Source: JBBPZA01 sp038330095 (GTDB taxonomy: Bacteria > Actinomycetota > Thermoleophilia > Solirubrobacterales > Solirubrobacteraceae). From it: a stretch of DNA of 15,930 nucleotides. Under the pieces are notes generated by a model, which saw only the letters and a program-made list of their open reading frames with translations, was not told where the DNA came from and searched no databases. Position 1 is the first letter of the stretch. Each line of letters begins with the position of its first letter. The position numbers and the translations under genes are program-made. The stretch covers positions 1 through 15,930 of the forward strand of contig JBBQNQ010000067.1 in NCBI GenBank assembly GCA_038330095.1. The letters run 5' to 3'. Shown here piece by piece: positions 7,054 to 14,080 of this stretch.

Positions 7054-8703
7054 ATGGCCACCCGCGTCCCCCCCGCACCCTCCTCCCCCGGCGGCTCCGA
7101 GGACGAGCACCGCTCGATCGCGCCCATCGTCGGCGCCGAGGACCCGCGGCGCTTCACCGATTCGGGCATCGAGATCGCACCGCTCTACGACGAGGACGAC
7201 CTTCCGGCCCCGCTCGACCTCGGCCTGCCCGGCGAGTTCCCCTATACGCGCGGGGTCCACCGCGAGATGTACCGCAAGCAGCTGTGGACGATGCGCCAGT
7301 ACGCGGGCTACGCGTCGGCCAAGGAATCCAACGAGCGCTACAAGTACCTGCTCGAGCACGGGTCCACGGGCCTCTCGATGGCCTTCGACCTCCCCACCCA
7401 GCTGGGCCTCGACTCCGACGATCAGCGCTGCCTGGGCGAGGTGGGGCGCACCGGTGTCGCGATCGACACGATCGACGACATGCGCACTGCGTTCGACGGG
7501 ATCCCGCTCGACAAGGTCTCCACCTCGATGACCATCAACGCGCCGGCGAGCGTCCTGCTGGCGCTCTACCAGCTCGTCGGCGAGGAGCAGGGAGTCGAGT
7601 CGAAGGCGCTGCGCGGCACGACGCAGAACGACATCCTCAAGGAGTACATCGCTCGCGGGAACTTCATCTACCCGCCCGAGGGCTCGATGCGGCTGACCAC
7701 GGACCTGTTCGCCTACTGCCGCGAGAACGTCCCGCGCTGGAACACGATCTCGATCTCGGGCTACCACTTCCGCGAGCAGGGAGCCAGCGCCGTGCAGGAG
7801 GTCGCGTTCACGCTGGCCAACGGGATCGCCTACGTGCAGGCCGCGCTCGACGCCGGGCTGGAGGTCGACCACTTCGCCCCCCGGCTGGCCTTCTTCTTCA
7901 ACGGCCACAACAACGTGTTCCAGGAGGTCGCGAAGTTCCGCGCGGCGCGCACGATGTGGGCGCGGATCATGCGCGAGCGCTTCGGCGCCCACGACGAGCG
8001 CTCGCTGCGCTTGCGCTTCCACACCCAGACGGGCGGCGTGACGCTGATGGCCCAGCAGCCCGAGAACAACATCGTCCGGGTCGCCCTGCAGGCGTTTGCC
8101 GCGGTGTGCGGCGGCACCCAGTCCCTGCACACCAACGGCTATGACGAGGCGCTCTCGCTGCCCACCGAGCGCGCCGCGCGGATCGCGCTGCGCACCCAGC
8201 AGATCGTCGCGCACGAATCGGGCGCGGCCGACACCGTGGACCCCTTCGCGGGCTCCTACTTCATCGAGTCCCTGACCTCGGACATCGAGCAGCGTGCTTC
8301 CGAGCTCATCGCCAAGGTCGACGAGCTCGGCGGCTCGGTCAATGCGATCGCCTTCATGAAGAAGGAGATCGAGGAGTCGGCCTTCGGCTACCACCAGCGC
8401 TACGCGGACGGCCAGGACATCGTGGTGGGCGTGAACAAGTACGTCACCGAGGAGCTCGAGGTTCCCGACATCCTCAAGGTCGACCAGGCCTCCGAGGATG
8501 CGCAGGTGGGGCGGCTGAAGCGCTTCAAGGCCGACCGCGACCACGAGCTCGTCGACCGCCGCCTCCAGGAGCTGCGCGACGCCGCCCGGGGCGACGAGAA
8601 CCTCTTCCCGCGGATTCGCGACGCCCTGCGCGACCGTTGCTCGCTGGGCGAGGTCTGCGGCGCGATGCGCGACGTGTTCGGGGAGTACCAGCCCGACATC
8701 TAG
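7054..8703 (+). CDS. Methylmalonyl-CoA mutase, catalytic (alpha) subunit
   Basis: A 549-residue coenzyme-B12-dependent mutase TIM-barrel domain that interconverts methylmalonyl-CoA and succinyl-CoA. The residues that separate true methylmalonyl-CoA mutases from isobutyryl- and hydroxyisobutyryl-CoA mutases are the methylmalonyl type: Tyr83 in MRQYAGY (Tyr89 of the Propionibacterium enzyme), Arg201 in KEYIARGNF (Arg207) and His238 in SISGYHFRE (His244). All three sit at the same offset of six, which supports the alignment. There is no C-terminal cobalamin domain (DxHxxG). The chain ends at EVCGAMRDVFGEYQPDI, so a separate B12-binding subunit must exist elsewhere. The carboxylase beta subunit at 12397 makes its precursor. 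No ribosome site is seen; the -10 box at 7041 suggests a leaderless message. Confidence 0.92.
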   Translation: MATRVPPAPSSPGGSEDEHRSIAPIVGAEDPRRFTDSGIEIAPLYDEDDLPAPLDLGLPGEFPYTRGVHREMYRKQLWTMRQYAGYASAKESNERYKYLLEHGSTGLSMAFDLPTQLGLDSDDQRCLGEVGRTGVAIDTIDDMRTAFDGIPLDKVSTSMTINAPASVLLALYQLVGEEQGVESKALRGTTQNDILKEYIARGNFIYPPEGSMRLTTDLFAYCRENVPRWNTISISGYHFREQGASAVQEVAFTLANGIAYVQAALDAGLEVDHFAPRLAFFFNGHNNVFQEVAKFRAARTMWARIMRERFGAHDERSLRLRFHTQTGGVTLMAQQPENNIVRVALQAFAAVCGGTQSLHTNGYDEALSLPTERAARIALRTQQIVAHESGAADTVDPFAGSYFIESLTSDIEQRASELIAKVDELGGSVNAIAFMKKEIEESAFGYHQRYADGQDIVVGVNKYVTEELEVPDILKVDQASEDAQVGRLKRFKADRDHELVDRRLQELRDAARGDENLFPRIRDALRDRCSLGEVCGAMRDVFGEYQPDI

Positions 8704-8719
8704 GCCCACCGACGGGCTT
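8702..8719 (+). terminator. Short hairpin after the mutase gene
   Basis: AGGCCC (8702-8707) can pair with GGGCTT (8714-8719), with one G-U pair, around a six-base loop, starting in the stop codon. The stem is short and has no U-run, so this is a weak terminator call. Confidence 0.3.
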
Positions 8720-8730
8720 GGCGGCACTCA

Positions 8731-8736
8731 CATAAT
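8731..8736 (+). promoter_or_regulatory. Probable -10 box of the antiporter pseudogene
   Basis: CATAAT lies nine bases before the ATG at 8746. Transcription would start about three bases before the codon, so the message would be nearly leaderless. The AGGAA that touches the ATG is too close to be a normal ribosome site. Confidence 0.4.
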
Positions 8737-8745
8737 CGGCAGGAA

Positions 8746-9832
8746 ATGAAGCACGCCGAGCTCCTGGTCCCTGCGCTGCTCGTCGCCGTCGCCGCGCTCA
8801 GCGCGCTCGCGCGGGCGATCAGGGTTCCCTATCCGATCCTGCTCGTGGTCGGCGGGCTGGGCCTCGGCTTCGTTCCCGGGGTGCCCGACGTCCAGCTCCA
8901 CCCCGACCTCGTTCTCGCCCTGATTCTTCCGCCGCTGCTGTACTCGGCGGCCTTCTTCTCCTCGCTGCGCGACCTGCGCGCCGACCTGCGTTCGATCTCC
9001 ACGCTGGCCATCGGGCTGGTCCTGGCGACCACGGTGACCGTCGCGGTCGTCATGCACGCGGTCGTCGACGGACTGCCGTGTGCGGCCGCCTTCGCGCTCG
9101 GGGCGATCGTCTCACCGACCGACCCGCTCGCCGCGACCGCGATGCTTCCGTCGATCCTCGACGGGCTGTCGGGCCGGTCGACGACCAGCCTGCTCGGCTA
9201 TGCGGCGCTGGTGAGCGGAGTGGTGATCGCCACCCGTCTGGTCTGGCTGCAGGTCATCACCTGGCTGATACGCATGCTCGACCGCCGCCCGTCGCAGCGG
9301 GCCCGGCGCGCGAGCTGGCGCGTCCGAGTGGTCAACGGCTGGGCCGGCTTGCGCGGGTCGGTCTCGCTGGCCGCCGCCCTCGCGCTGCCCACCACCACCG
9401 ACGCGGGGACGCCCTTTCCCCAGCGCGATCTGCTCATCTTCCTGACCTACGCGGTGATCGTCGCGACCCTCGTCGTGCAGGACCTCACCCTGCCGCCGCT
9501 CATCCGCCTGCTCGGCGTGGAGGGGGACGACGGCGCCGAGGAGCGCGAAGAGCTCAACGCTGGCCGAGGAGGACTGGACGCGCGACGACACGGTGGAGCG
9601 GATGCGCGGCCTCTACGGCTACCGCAAGCGGCGCTTCGGGGCGCGCACCGGGGACGTCGAGGATGACGGCTACGAAGAGCGCTCGGTCGCCTACCAGCGC
9701 ATGGTCCACGAGGTGATCGGAGCGCAGCGCGAGGAGCTCGTTCGCCTGCGCAACACCGGCGAGATCTCCGACGAAGTGCGCCGGCGGATCGAGCGCGAGC
9801 TCGACCTCGAGGAGTCACGGCTCGAGCTTTGA
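8746..9832 (+). pseudogene. CPA1 family Na+/H+ antiporter (NhaP-like), degraded
   Basis: The start (MKHAELLVPALLVAVAALSA) and the helices through GAIVSPTDPLAATAM (119-133) are a typical CPA1 antiporter. The chain then jumps directly to LPSILDGLSGRSTTSLLGYA, which in the family follows some 150 residues later. The missing part includes the GESLVND core that carries the transport aspartate. A second lesion lies near 9558: the frame that ends EEREELN must shift to read LAEEDWTRDDTVERMRGLYG from 9560, and this second frame runs to the stop at 9832 (EISDEVRRRIERELDLEESR). About 360 residues remain of roughly 520-540. The gene cannot make a working antiporter. The alternative is assembly error, but two separate lesions favour decay. 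Expected length and missing blocks come from recalled family sequences. Confidence 0.82.
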
Positions 9833-9858
9833 GCCGCCCGCCGCGCCGGGACCGGAAG

Positions 9859-9864
9859 TAGGGT
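9859..9864 (+). promoter_or_regulatory. Probable -10 box before the membrane protein gene
   Basis: TAGGGT lies eight bases before the ATG at 9873, with no ribosome site between. Its placement matches the TAnnnT box before the mutase gene, suggesting a leaderless or one- to two-base-leader message. Confidence 0.45.
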
Positions 9865-9872
9865 GAGCCGCC

Positions 9873-10397
9873 ATGAGCGCCCTCCTCGCAACCAGCGTCC
9901 AGATACCGGGGAAGCTGAGCTTCTACAACCTGGTGATCTTCGTCCACATCTCCGCCGCCCTGGTGGGCTTCGGGGCGATCTTTGGCTACCCGGTCTTCTA
10001 CCGAACCGGCATGAGCCGCGAGCCGCGCGGGTTGCCGCTCTTCCATCGCGTCCAGCAGTTCATCGGCGGGCGGATGATCACGGGCGGCCTCGCCGTCCTG
10101 CTGCTCACGGGCATCTACCTGGTGGCCTCGGGCGTCTACGAGATGAGTGACCCCTTCGTCGGCGTGGGCATCGCGATCGTGATCGTCCTCGGCGCCCTCG
10201 GCGGCCTGTACTTCTCGCGCAGGGAAGGCCGCCTGCAGGAGCTCGCCGAGCGCGACATCGCCGCGGCAGGAGCGGGCGAGGTGACGCTCAGCCGCGAGTA
10301 CGTGGACCTCGCCCGGCAGGTCGAGCTGATGACCTACGTCGGGTCGGGGCTGGTCCTCGTCGCGATCCTCTTCATGGTCTTCAAGCCCGGCACCTGA
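9873..10397 (+). CDS. Four-helix integral membrane protein, DUF2269-like
   Basis: A 174-residue protein with four clear hydrophobic helices: LVIFVHISAALVGFGAIFGY (20-39), MITGGLAVLLLTGIYLVASG (68-87), FVGVGIAIVIVLGALGGLYF (95-114) and MTYVGSGLVLVAILFMVF (153-170). A charged loop (115-150) lies before the last helix. The FVHISAA motif in helix 1 and the overall size resemble the DUF2269 membrane proteins, whose function is not known to me; the conserved helix-1 histidine could bind heme or metal, but that is speculation. It follows the antiporter pseudogene by 40 bases and appears to have its own promoter. Its last 21 codons overlap the tail of the convergent lycopene cyclase gene. Confidence 0.75.
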   Translation: MSALLATSVQIPGKLSFYNLVIFVHISAALVGFGAIFGYPVFYRTGMSREPRGLPLFHRVQQFIGGRMITGGLAVLLLTGIYLVASGVYEMSDPFVGVGIAIVIVLGALGGLYFSRREGRLQELAERDIAAAGAGEVTLSREYVDLARQVELMTYVGSGLVLVAILFMVFKPGT

Positions 10398-11569
10398 GGC
10401 CGCGGCGCAGCCGCCGCGAGGAACGGCGACTTCGGCAGCGCGGCTATCACCCGCAGCTCGTCCAGCGGGCTCGAGGCGTCGGCCATGAAGCGGGCGAACG
10501 CCCCGGCGGGGGTGTTGCGCACCAGCGCCCGGAAGCGCTCGGGGAAGGCGTGCGGGTCGGCGGCCAGCGCGCGCAGGAAGACGCGGTCCAGCGCGTCGTG
10601 GCGCGGATGGGCGAGCCGGCGTGGCGGCGGCGCGTCGTGAGCCAGCGCGCTCGCGAGCGCCTGGCTATGGCGCTGGATGCGCATGAAGGCATAGCCGCTG
10701 GAGGGGCGCACCGCGCCGGCGGCGGTGCCGGCGGCGAGGATCCGCTCGCCGCTGTGCAGCGCGAACCGCCGGGTGGTCATGGGTATGCGTCCCCGCTCCT
10801 CGCGCTCCGTTCGCCATTCGCGCGCGCCGGCGTGCTCGGTGAGCCAGCGGGCGACGGCCTCGCGCCGCTGCGCGGCCGGCGGCGAGGTGCCGCCGATCGC
10901 CGTGTCCTCGACCAGCGCGCGGGTGGGCGAGAAGGGCAGGACGTAGACGAAGCGAAGGCCGTCGGCCTGCGGGACCCGGAAGTCCATGAGCGTGGCCGTC
11001 GTGGGGTCGAAGACCGGCCGGTCGACCTCGACCACAAGCCCGAGGAAGTGCTGGGCGAGCTCGACGGCGCCCGCGCCGGCGGGGCGGCGGAGGTTCGGGC
11101 TGCCCGCGGCAAGGGAGTCGACCGCCAGATCGCCCTCCAGGGTGCCGGCGTCCGTCCGCACGACCACCCCGTCGGCGTGCTCGCGGAGCTCGAGCACGCG
11201 CTCGCCGAGTCGCAGCTGCGTGGCGGGGCGCTCGGCCAGCCCGGCGAGCGCGGACGCGTACACGTCGGCGGCGTCGAGGTGCAGGTAGGGGTGGCGCCGG
11301 CTGTGGTGGACGGCCTCGCCGCGGTCGGTCACCACGCGCCACCCGCTCCAGCGGTGGCGGGCGAGGTGGGTGAAGGGCGTGGGCGCCACGTCCCAGAAGC
11401 ACCACGTGCGGTCTGAGCCGTAGGTCGTGCGCCGGTCCACGACCACGAGCTCGTCGCGCGAGCCCTCGCGCCTTAGCGCCGCGGCGAGGCTGAGGCCCGC
11501 GAGACCGCCGCCGAGGATCAGGATGCGGCGCGGGCGTCGAGCGTGCACGATCCCGTTCCTACGGCCCAT
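10334..11569 (-). CDS. crtY: Lycopene cyclase, CrtY-type
   Basis: A 411-residue flavoprotein that closes the psi ends of lycopene into beta rings in carotenoid synthesis. It has an N-terminal dinucleotide-binding motif ILILGGGLAGLSLA (16-29), then DRTWCFWD (53-60), QHFLGLVVEV (173-182), MDFRVPQADGLRFVYVLPFS (195-214), ALVEDTAIGG (218-227) and AAGTAAGAVRPSSGYAF (279-295), all CrtY hallmarks. The family's usual end is near LPKSPFL. The last 20 or so residues are an extension read antisense to the neighbouring membrane protein gene. Two starts are possible: ATG at 11569, or GTG at 11548, which has AGGA eight bases upstream. No other carotenoid gene is in the window, so the pathway must be encoded elsewhere. 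Confidence 0.9.
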   Translation of the reverse strand: MGRRNGIVHARRPRRILILGGGLAGLSLAAALRREGSRDELVVVDRRTTYGSDRTWCFWDVAPTPFTHLARHRWSGWRVVTDRGEAVHHSRRHPYLHLDAADVYASALAGLAERPATQLRLGERVLELREHADGVVVRTDAGTLEGDLAVDSLAAGSPNLRRPAGAGAVELAQHFLGLVVEVDRPVFDPTTATLMDFRVPQADGLRFVYVLPFSPTRALVEDTAIGGTSPPAAQRREAVARWLTEHAGAREWRTEREERGRIPMTTRRFALHSGERILAAGTAAGAVRPSSGYAFMRIQRHSQALASALAHDAPPPRRLAHPRHDALDRVFLRALAADPHAFPERFRALVRNTPAGAFARFMADASSPLDELRVIAALPKSPFLAAAAPRPQVPGLKTMKRIATRTSPDPT

Positions 11570-11592
11570 GTCGGGGAAGGGATCGCGGGCGG

Positions 11593-12330
11593 ATGGGCGA
11601 ATCGTGGTGCGTGATGGACGCTGTAAGCGCGCGGCGCACCCTCGTCAAGTCCCGACCCGAGCTCTGGGCCCAGCTCAGCGACGTCGCCGAGCTGGCGCGC
11701 TACCTGGGGGAGTTCGGGGAGATTCGCATAACCCGGCTGGAGGCCGAGCGGACCGTCGCCTGGGAGGGCGAGCGAGCCCGCGGCACGGTTCAGCTCGAGC
11801 CCTCCGGTTGGGGAACGCGCGTCACTCTCAGCGCCGAGCTCGAGGCCGCGGTCCCTGAACCGTCGTCCGAGGTACCCGATCCAGCGCTGCCCCCCACCCC
11901 GCCAGACCCGCCGGCGCCCCCCGAGCCCGATCCACCGCTGCCGCCCGATCCGTACGAGCCGCCGCCCGTACCGCCGAAGCTGGGCGTCTTCGCGCGCCTG
12001 TCCGGCCGCGCTCGCCGCGAGCTGGAGAGGCACGACCGGGAGCTGCGCGGTTGGGAGCAGCGCGAGCTGGAGAGGCGCGAGCTCGAGCAGGAAGAGCTCG
12101 AGCGCTACGAGACCGAGATGCTCGAATGGGAGCGCGAGCTCCAGTGGCTCGAGCTCGAGAGGCGTGAGCGCGAGAGGCGCGAACGCGCGGCAGCCGCCGC
12201 CGCCGCGCGCCCACCCGCGGCGGTCGAGCCGCGCCCCGAGGCGTCCGACCCGCAGGCGATGATCGCCGTCCTCGAAGCGGCGCTCGATGGCCTCGGGGCC
12301 GCGCACCACCGCCCCTTCTCGCGCGGCTGA
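11593..12330 (+). CDS. SRPBCC-like protein with proline-rich linker and charged helix
   Basis: A 245-residue protein of unknown function in four parts. Residues 8-86 (DAVSARRTLVKSRPELWAQL, then a beta-rich stretch) resemble a small SRPBCC/START-like domain. Residues 87-128 are a Pro/Asp/Glu linker with repeated PPDPP and PPEPDP. Residues 133-205 are almost only Glu, Arg, Leu and Ala with spaced Trp, and probably form a long single alpha helix or coiled coil. Residues 219-245 (DPQAMIAVLEAALDGLGAAH then HRPFSRG) return to normal composition and look like a docking helix. There is no signal peptide or membrane segment. The start could be the second ATG at 11614, which leaves more room for a promoter beside the divergent crtY gene. 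pccB follows after 66 bases, past a hairpin. Confidence 0.7.
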   Translation: MGESWCVMDAVSARRTLVKSRPELWAQLSDVAELARYLGEFGEIRITRLEAERTVAWEGERARGTVQLEPSGWGTRVTLSAELEAAVPEPSSEVPDPALPPTPPDPPAPPEPDPPLPPDPYEPPPVPPKLGVFARLSGRARRELERHDRELRGWEQRELERRELEQEELERYETEMLEWERELQWLELERRERERRERAAAAAAARPPAAVEPRPEASDPQAMIAVLEAALDGLGAAHHRPFSRG

Positions 12331-12341
12331 GAGGACTCCGG

Positions 12342-12377
12342 GCCGGCAGGCGCAGGCCGGCGGCCGCGACGCGGCCG
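12342..12377 (+). terminator. Two adjacent hairpins before the carboxylase gene
   Basis: GCCGGC (12342-12347) pairs with GCCGGC (12356-12361), then CGGCCGC (12361-12367) pairs with GCGGCCG (12371-12377) around a three-base loop. The second stem is seven perfect GC pairs. There is no U-run, so this could be a terminator for the upstream gene or a regulatory structure. Confidence 0.35.
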
Positions 12378-12378
12378 A

Positions 12379-12384
12379 TACCAT
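12379..12384 (+). promoter_or_regulatory. Probable -10 box of pccB
   Basis: TACCAT lies 12 bases before the ATG at 12397, just after the hairpins. No ribosome site separates it from the start, so a very short 5' leader is likely. A weaker call than the box at 7041. Confidence 0.35.
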
Positions 12385-12396
12385 CCGGCGCCGCCC

Positions 12397-14025
12397 ATGA
12401 CGACGCATCGCGTCAACCCCGCAATCGCCGCCCGCGGCCGCTCCCACGGTCACAAGAGCGGGCGCCAGCACTCGCCCGAGACCTACGACGAGAAGCTCGC
12501 ACAGCTCGAGGAGCTGCGCCAGCAGGCGGCCCACTCCTCCCCCGAGGCCGAGGAGAAGCAGCACGCGCGTGGCAAGTACACGGCGCGCGAGCGCGTCGAG
12601 AAGCTGCTCGACCCGGGCTCCTTCCAGGAGCTCGACACCTTCGTGCGCCACCGCACCTACGAGTTCGACATGCAGAAGACCCGGCCGTGGGGCGACGCCG
12701 TGGTCACCGGCCACGGGACGATCGACGGCCGGCGGGTGTGCGTCTTCTCCCAGGACTTCACGGTCTTCGGCGGCTCACTGGGCGAGGTCATGGGAGAGAA
12801 GATGGTCAAGCTCATGGACCTGGCGGCGAAGATCGGCTGCCCGGTCATCGGCATCAACGACTCCGGCGGCGCGCGCATCCAGGAGGGCGTCGTGTCGCTG
12901 GGCGCCTACGGCGACGTCTTCGTGCGCAACGTCAAGTGCTCGGGCGTGATCCCGCAGGTGAGCCTGATCATGGGCCCGTGCGCGGGTGGCGCCGTCTACT
13001 CCCCGGCCATCACCGACTTCATCTTCATGGTCAAGGAGACCTCGCACATGTTCATCACCGGCCCCGACGTCATCAAGACGGTCACCGGCGAGGAGGTGGA
13101 CATGGAGTCACTGGGTGGGGCGATGGCCCACAACACCAAGTCGGGGGTCGCGCACTTCGCCTCCGACGACGAGGACGCCTGCCTCGAGGACACGCGCTAC
13201 CTCATGTCCTTCTTGCCCTCCAACAACCTGGAGACCGCCCCTCGGGTAGCCCCCACCGACGATCCCGAACGGATGGACCCCGCGCTCGACACGATCGTCC
13301 CCGACAGCCCCAACAAGCCCTACGACATGCGCGACGTCGTGCGCCTGATCGCCGACGATGGGGAGTTCTTCGAGGTCCAGGAGCACTTCGCCCCCAACAT
13401 CGTCTGCGGCTTCGGCCGCCTGGACGGCTACAGCGTGGGCATCGTCGGCAACCAGCCGAGCCAGCTCGCCGGCGTGCTCGACATCGACTCCTCGCGCAAG
13501 GCCGGGCGCTTCGTTCGCACCTGCGACGCGTTCAACATCCCGCTGCTGACCTTCTGCGACGTCCCGGGCTTCCTGCCCGGGACCTCACAGGAATGGGGCG
13601 GGATCATCACCCACGGGGCGAAGCTGCTGTATGCGTACACGGAGGCGACGGTGCCGAAGATCACGGTGATCACCCGCAAGGCCTACGGCGGCGCTTACGA
13701 CGTCATGGCCTCCAAGCACATGCTCGCCGACTTCAACTTCGCCTGGCCGCAGGCCGAGGTCGCGGTCATGGGCCCCGAGGGGGCGGTGAACATCATCTAC
13801 CGCCGCGACATCGCCTCCAGCCCCACCCCTGACACTCGCCGCCAGACCCTCATGGACGACTACAAGGCCCGCTTCGCCAACCCCTACAGCGCGGCCGAGC
13901 GCGGCTACATCGACGACGTGATCATCCCCCACGAGACCCGCCCCAAGGTCATAACCGCCCTGCGCACCCTGCTGACCAAGCGCGAGCCGGGTCCCACGCG
14001 CACGCACGGCAACATCCCGCTGTAG
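12397..14025 (+). CDS. pccB: Propionyl-CoA carboxylase beta (carboxyltransferase) subunit
   Basis: A 542-residue carboxyltransferase that moves the carboxyl group from carboxy-biotin to propionyl-CoA, giving methylmalonyl-CoA. It has two crotonase-like halves. The N-terminal half has GINDSGGARIQEGV (152-165) and GPCAGGAVYSPAITDF (193-208). The C-terminal half has FCDVPGFLPGTSQEWGGI (386-403), KAYGGAYDVMASKHM (428-442) and AVMGPEGAVNI. Asp435 in GGAYDVM corresponds to the Streptomyces PccB residue (Asp422) linked to propionyl preference; acetyl-type enzymes have Ile there. The first 26 or so residues are a basic, low-complexity extension. The biotin-carrying alpha subunit is not in the window. 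With the mutase at 7054 this gives a propionyl-CoA to succinyl-CoA route. Confidence 0.95.
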   Translation: MTTHRVNPAIAARGRSHGHKSGRQHSPETYDEKLAQLEELRQQAAHSSPEAEEKQHARGKYTARERVEKLLDPGSFQELDTFVRHRTYEFDMQKTRPWGDAVVTGHGTIDGRRVCVFSQDFTVFGGSLGEVMGEKMVKLMDLAAKIGCPVIGINDSGGARIQEGVVSLGAYGDVFVRNVKCSGVIPQVSLIMGPCAGGAVYSPAITDFIFMVKETSHMFITGPDVIKTVTGEEVDMESLGGAMAHNTKSGVAHFASDDEDACLEDTRYLMSFLPSNNLETAPRVAPTDDPERMDPALDTIVPDSPNKPYDMRDVVRLIADDGEFFEVQEHFAPNIVCGFGRLDGYSVGIVGNQPSQLAGVLDIDSSRKAGRFVRTCDAFNIPLLTFCDVPGFLPGTSQEWGGIITHGAKLLYAYTEATVPKITVITRKAYGGAYDVMASKHMLADFNFAWPQAEVAVMGPEGAVNIIYRRDIASSPTPDTRRQTLMDDYKARFANPYSAAERGYIDDVIIPHETRPKVITALRTLLTKREPGPTRTHGNIPL

Positions 14026-14037
14026 CCGGGACGAAAC

Positions 14038-14069
14038 GGGTGGGCGCAGCCCGAATGCCGCGCCCACCC
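14038..14069. terminator. Bidirectional hairpin between convergent genes
   Basis: GGGTGGGCGC (14038-14047) pairs perfectly with GCGCCCACCC (14060-14069) around a 12-base loop. It sits in the 55-base gap between pccB and the convergent repeat-protein gene. There is no clear U-run on either side, but strength and position make it the best terminator candidate in the window. Confidence 0.7.
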
Positions 14070-14080
14070 ATCGGCTCGTC

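Noticed and set aside
6883..8727. 614-codon open frame antisense to the mutase
   Set aside because: Composition is Val/Glu/Asp/Arg-rich shadow sequence and the plus strand carries unmistakable mutase motifs. Its length only reflects the GC-biased third positions.
8746..9832. Selenocysteine or programmed frameshifting as the reason for the broken antiporter frame
   Set aside because: The break is a frame change, not an in-frame TGA, and no slippery heptamer with a downstream structure is evident. A large missing core block makes decay the simpler reading.
12687..13832. Second plus-strand frame inside pccB
   Set aside because: Arg/His/Gly-rich out-of-frame translation without motifs; pccB is intact in its own frame.
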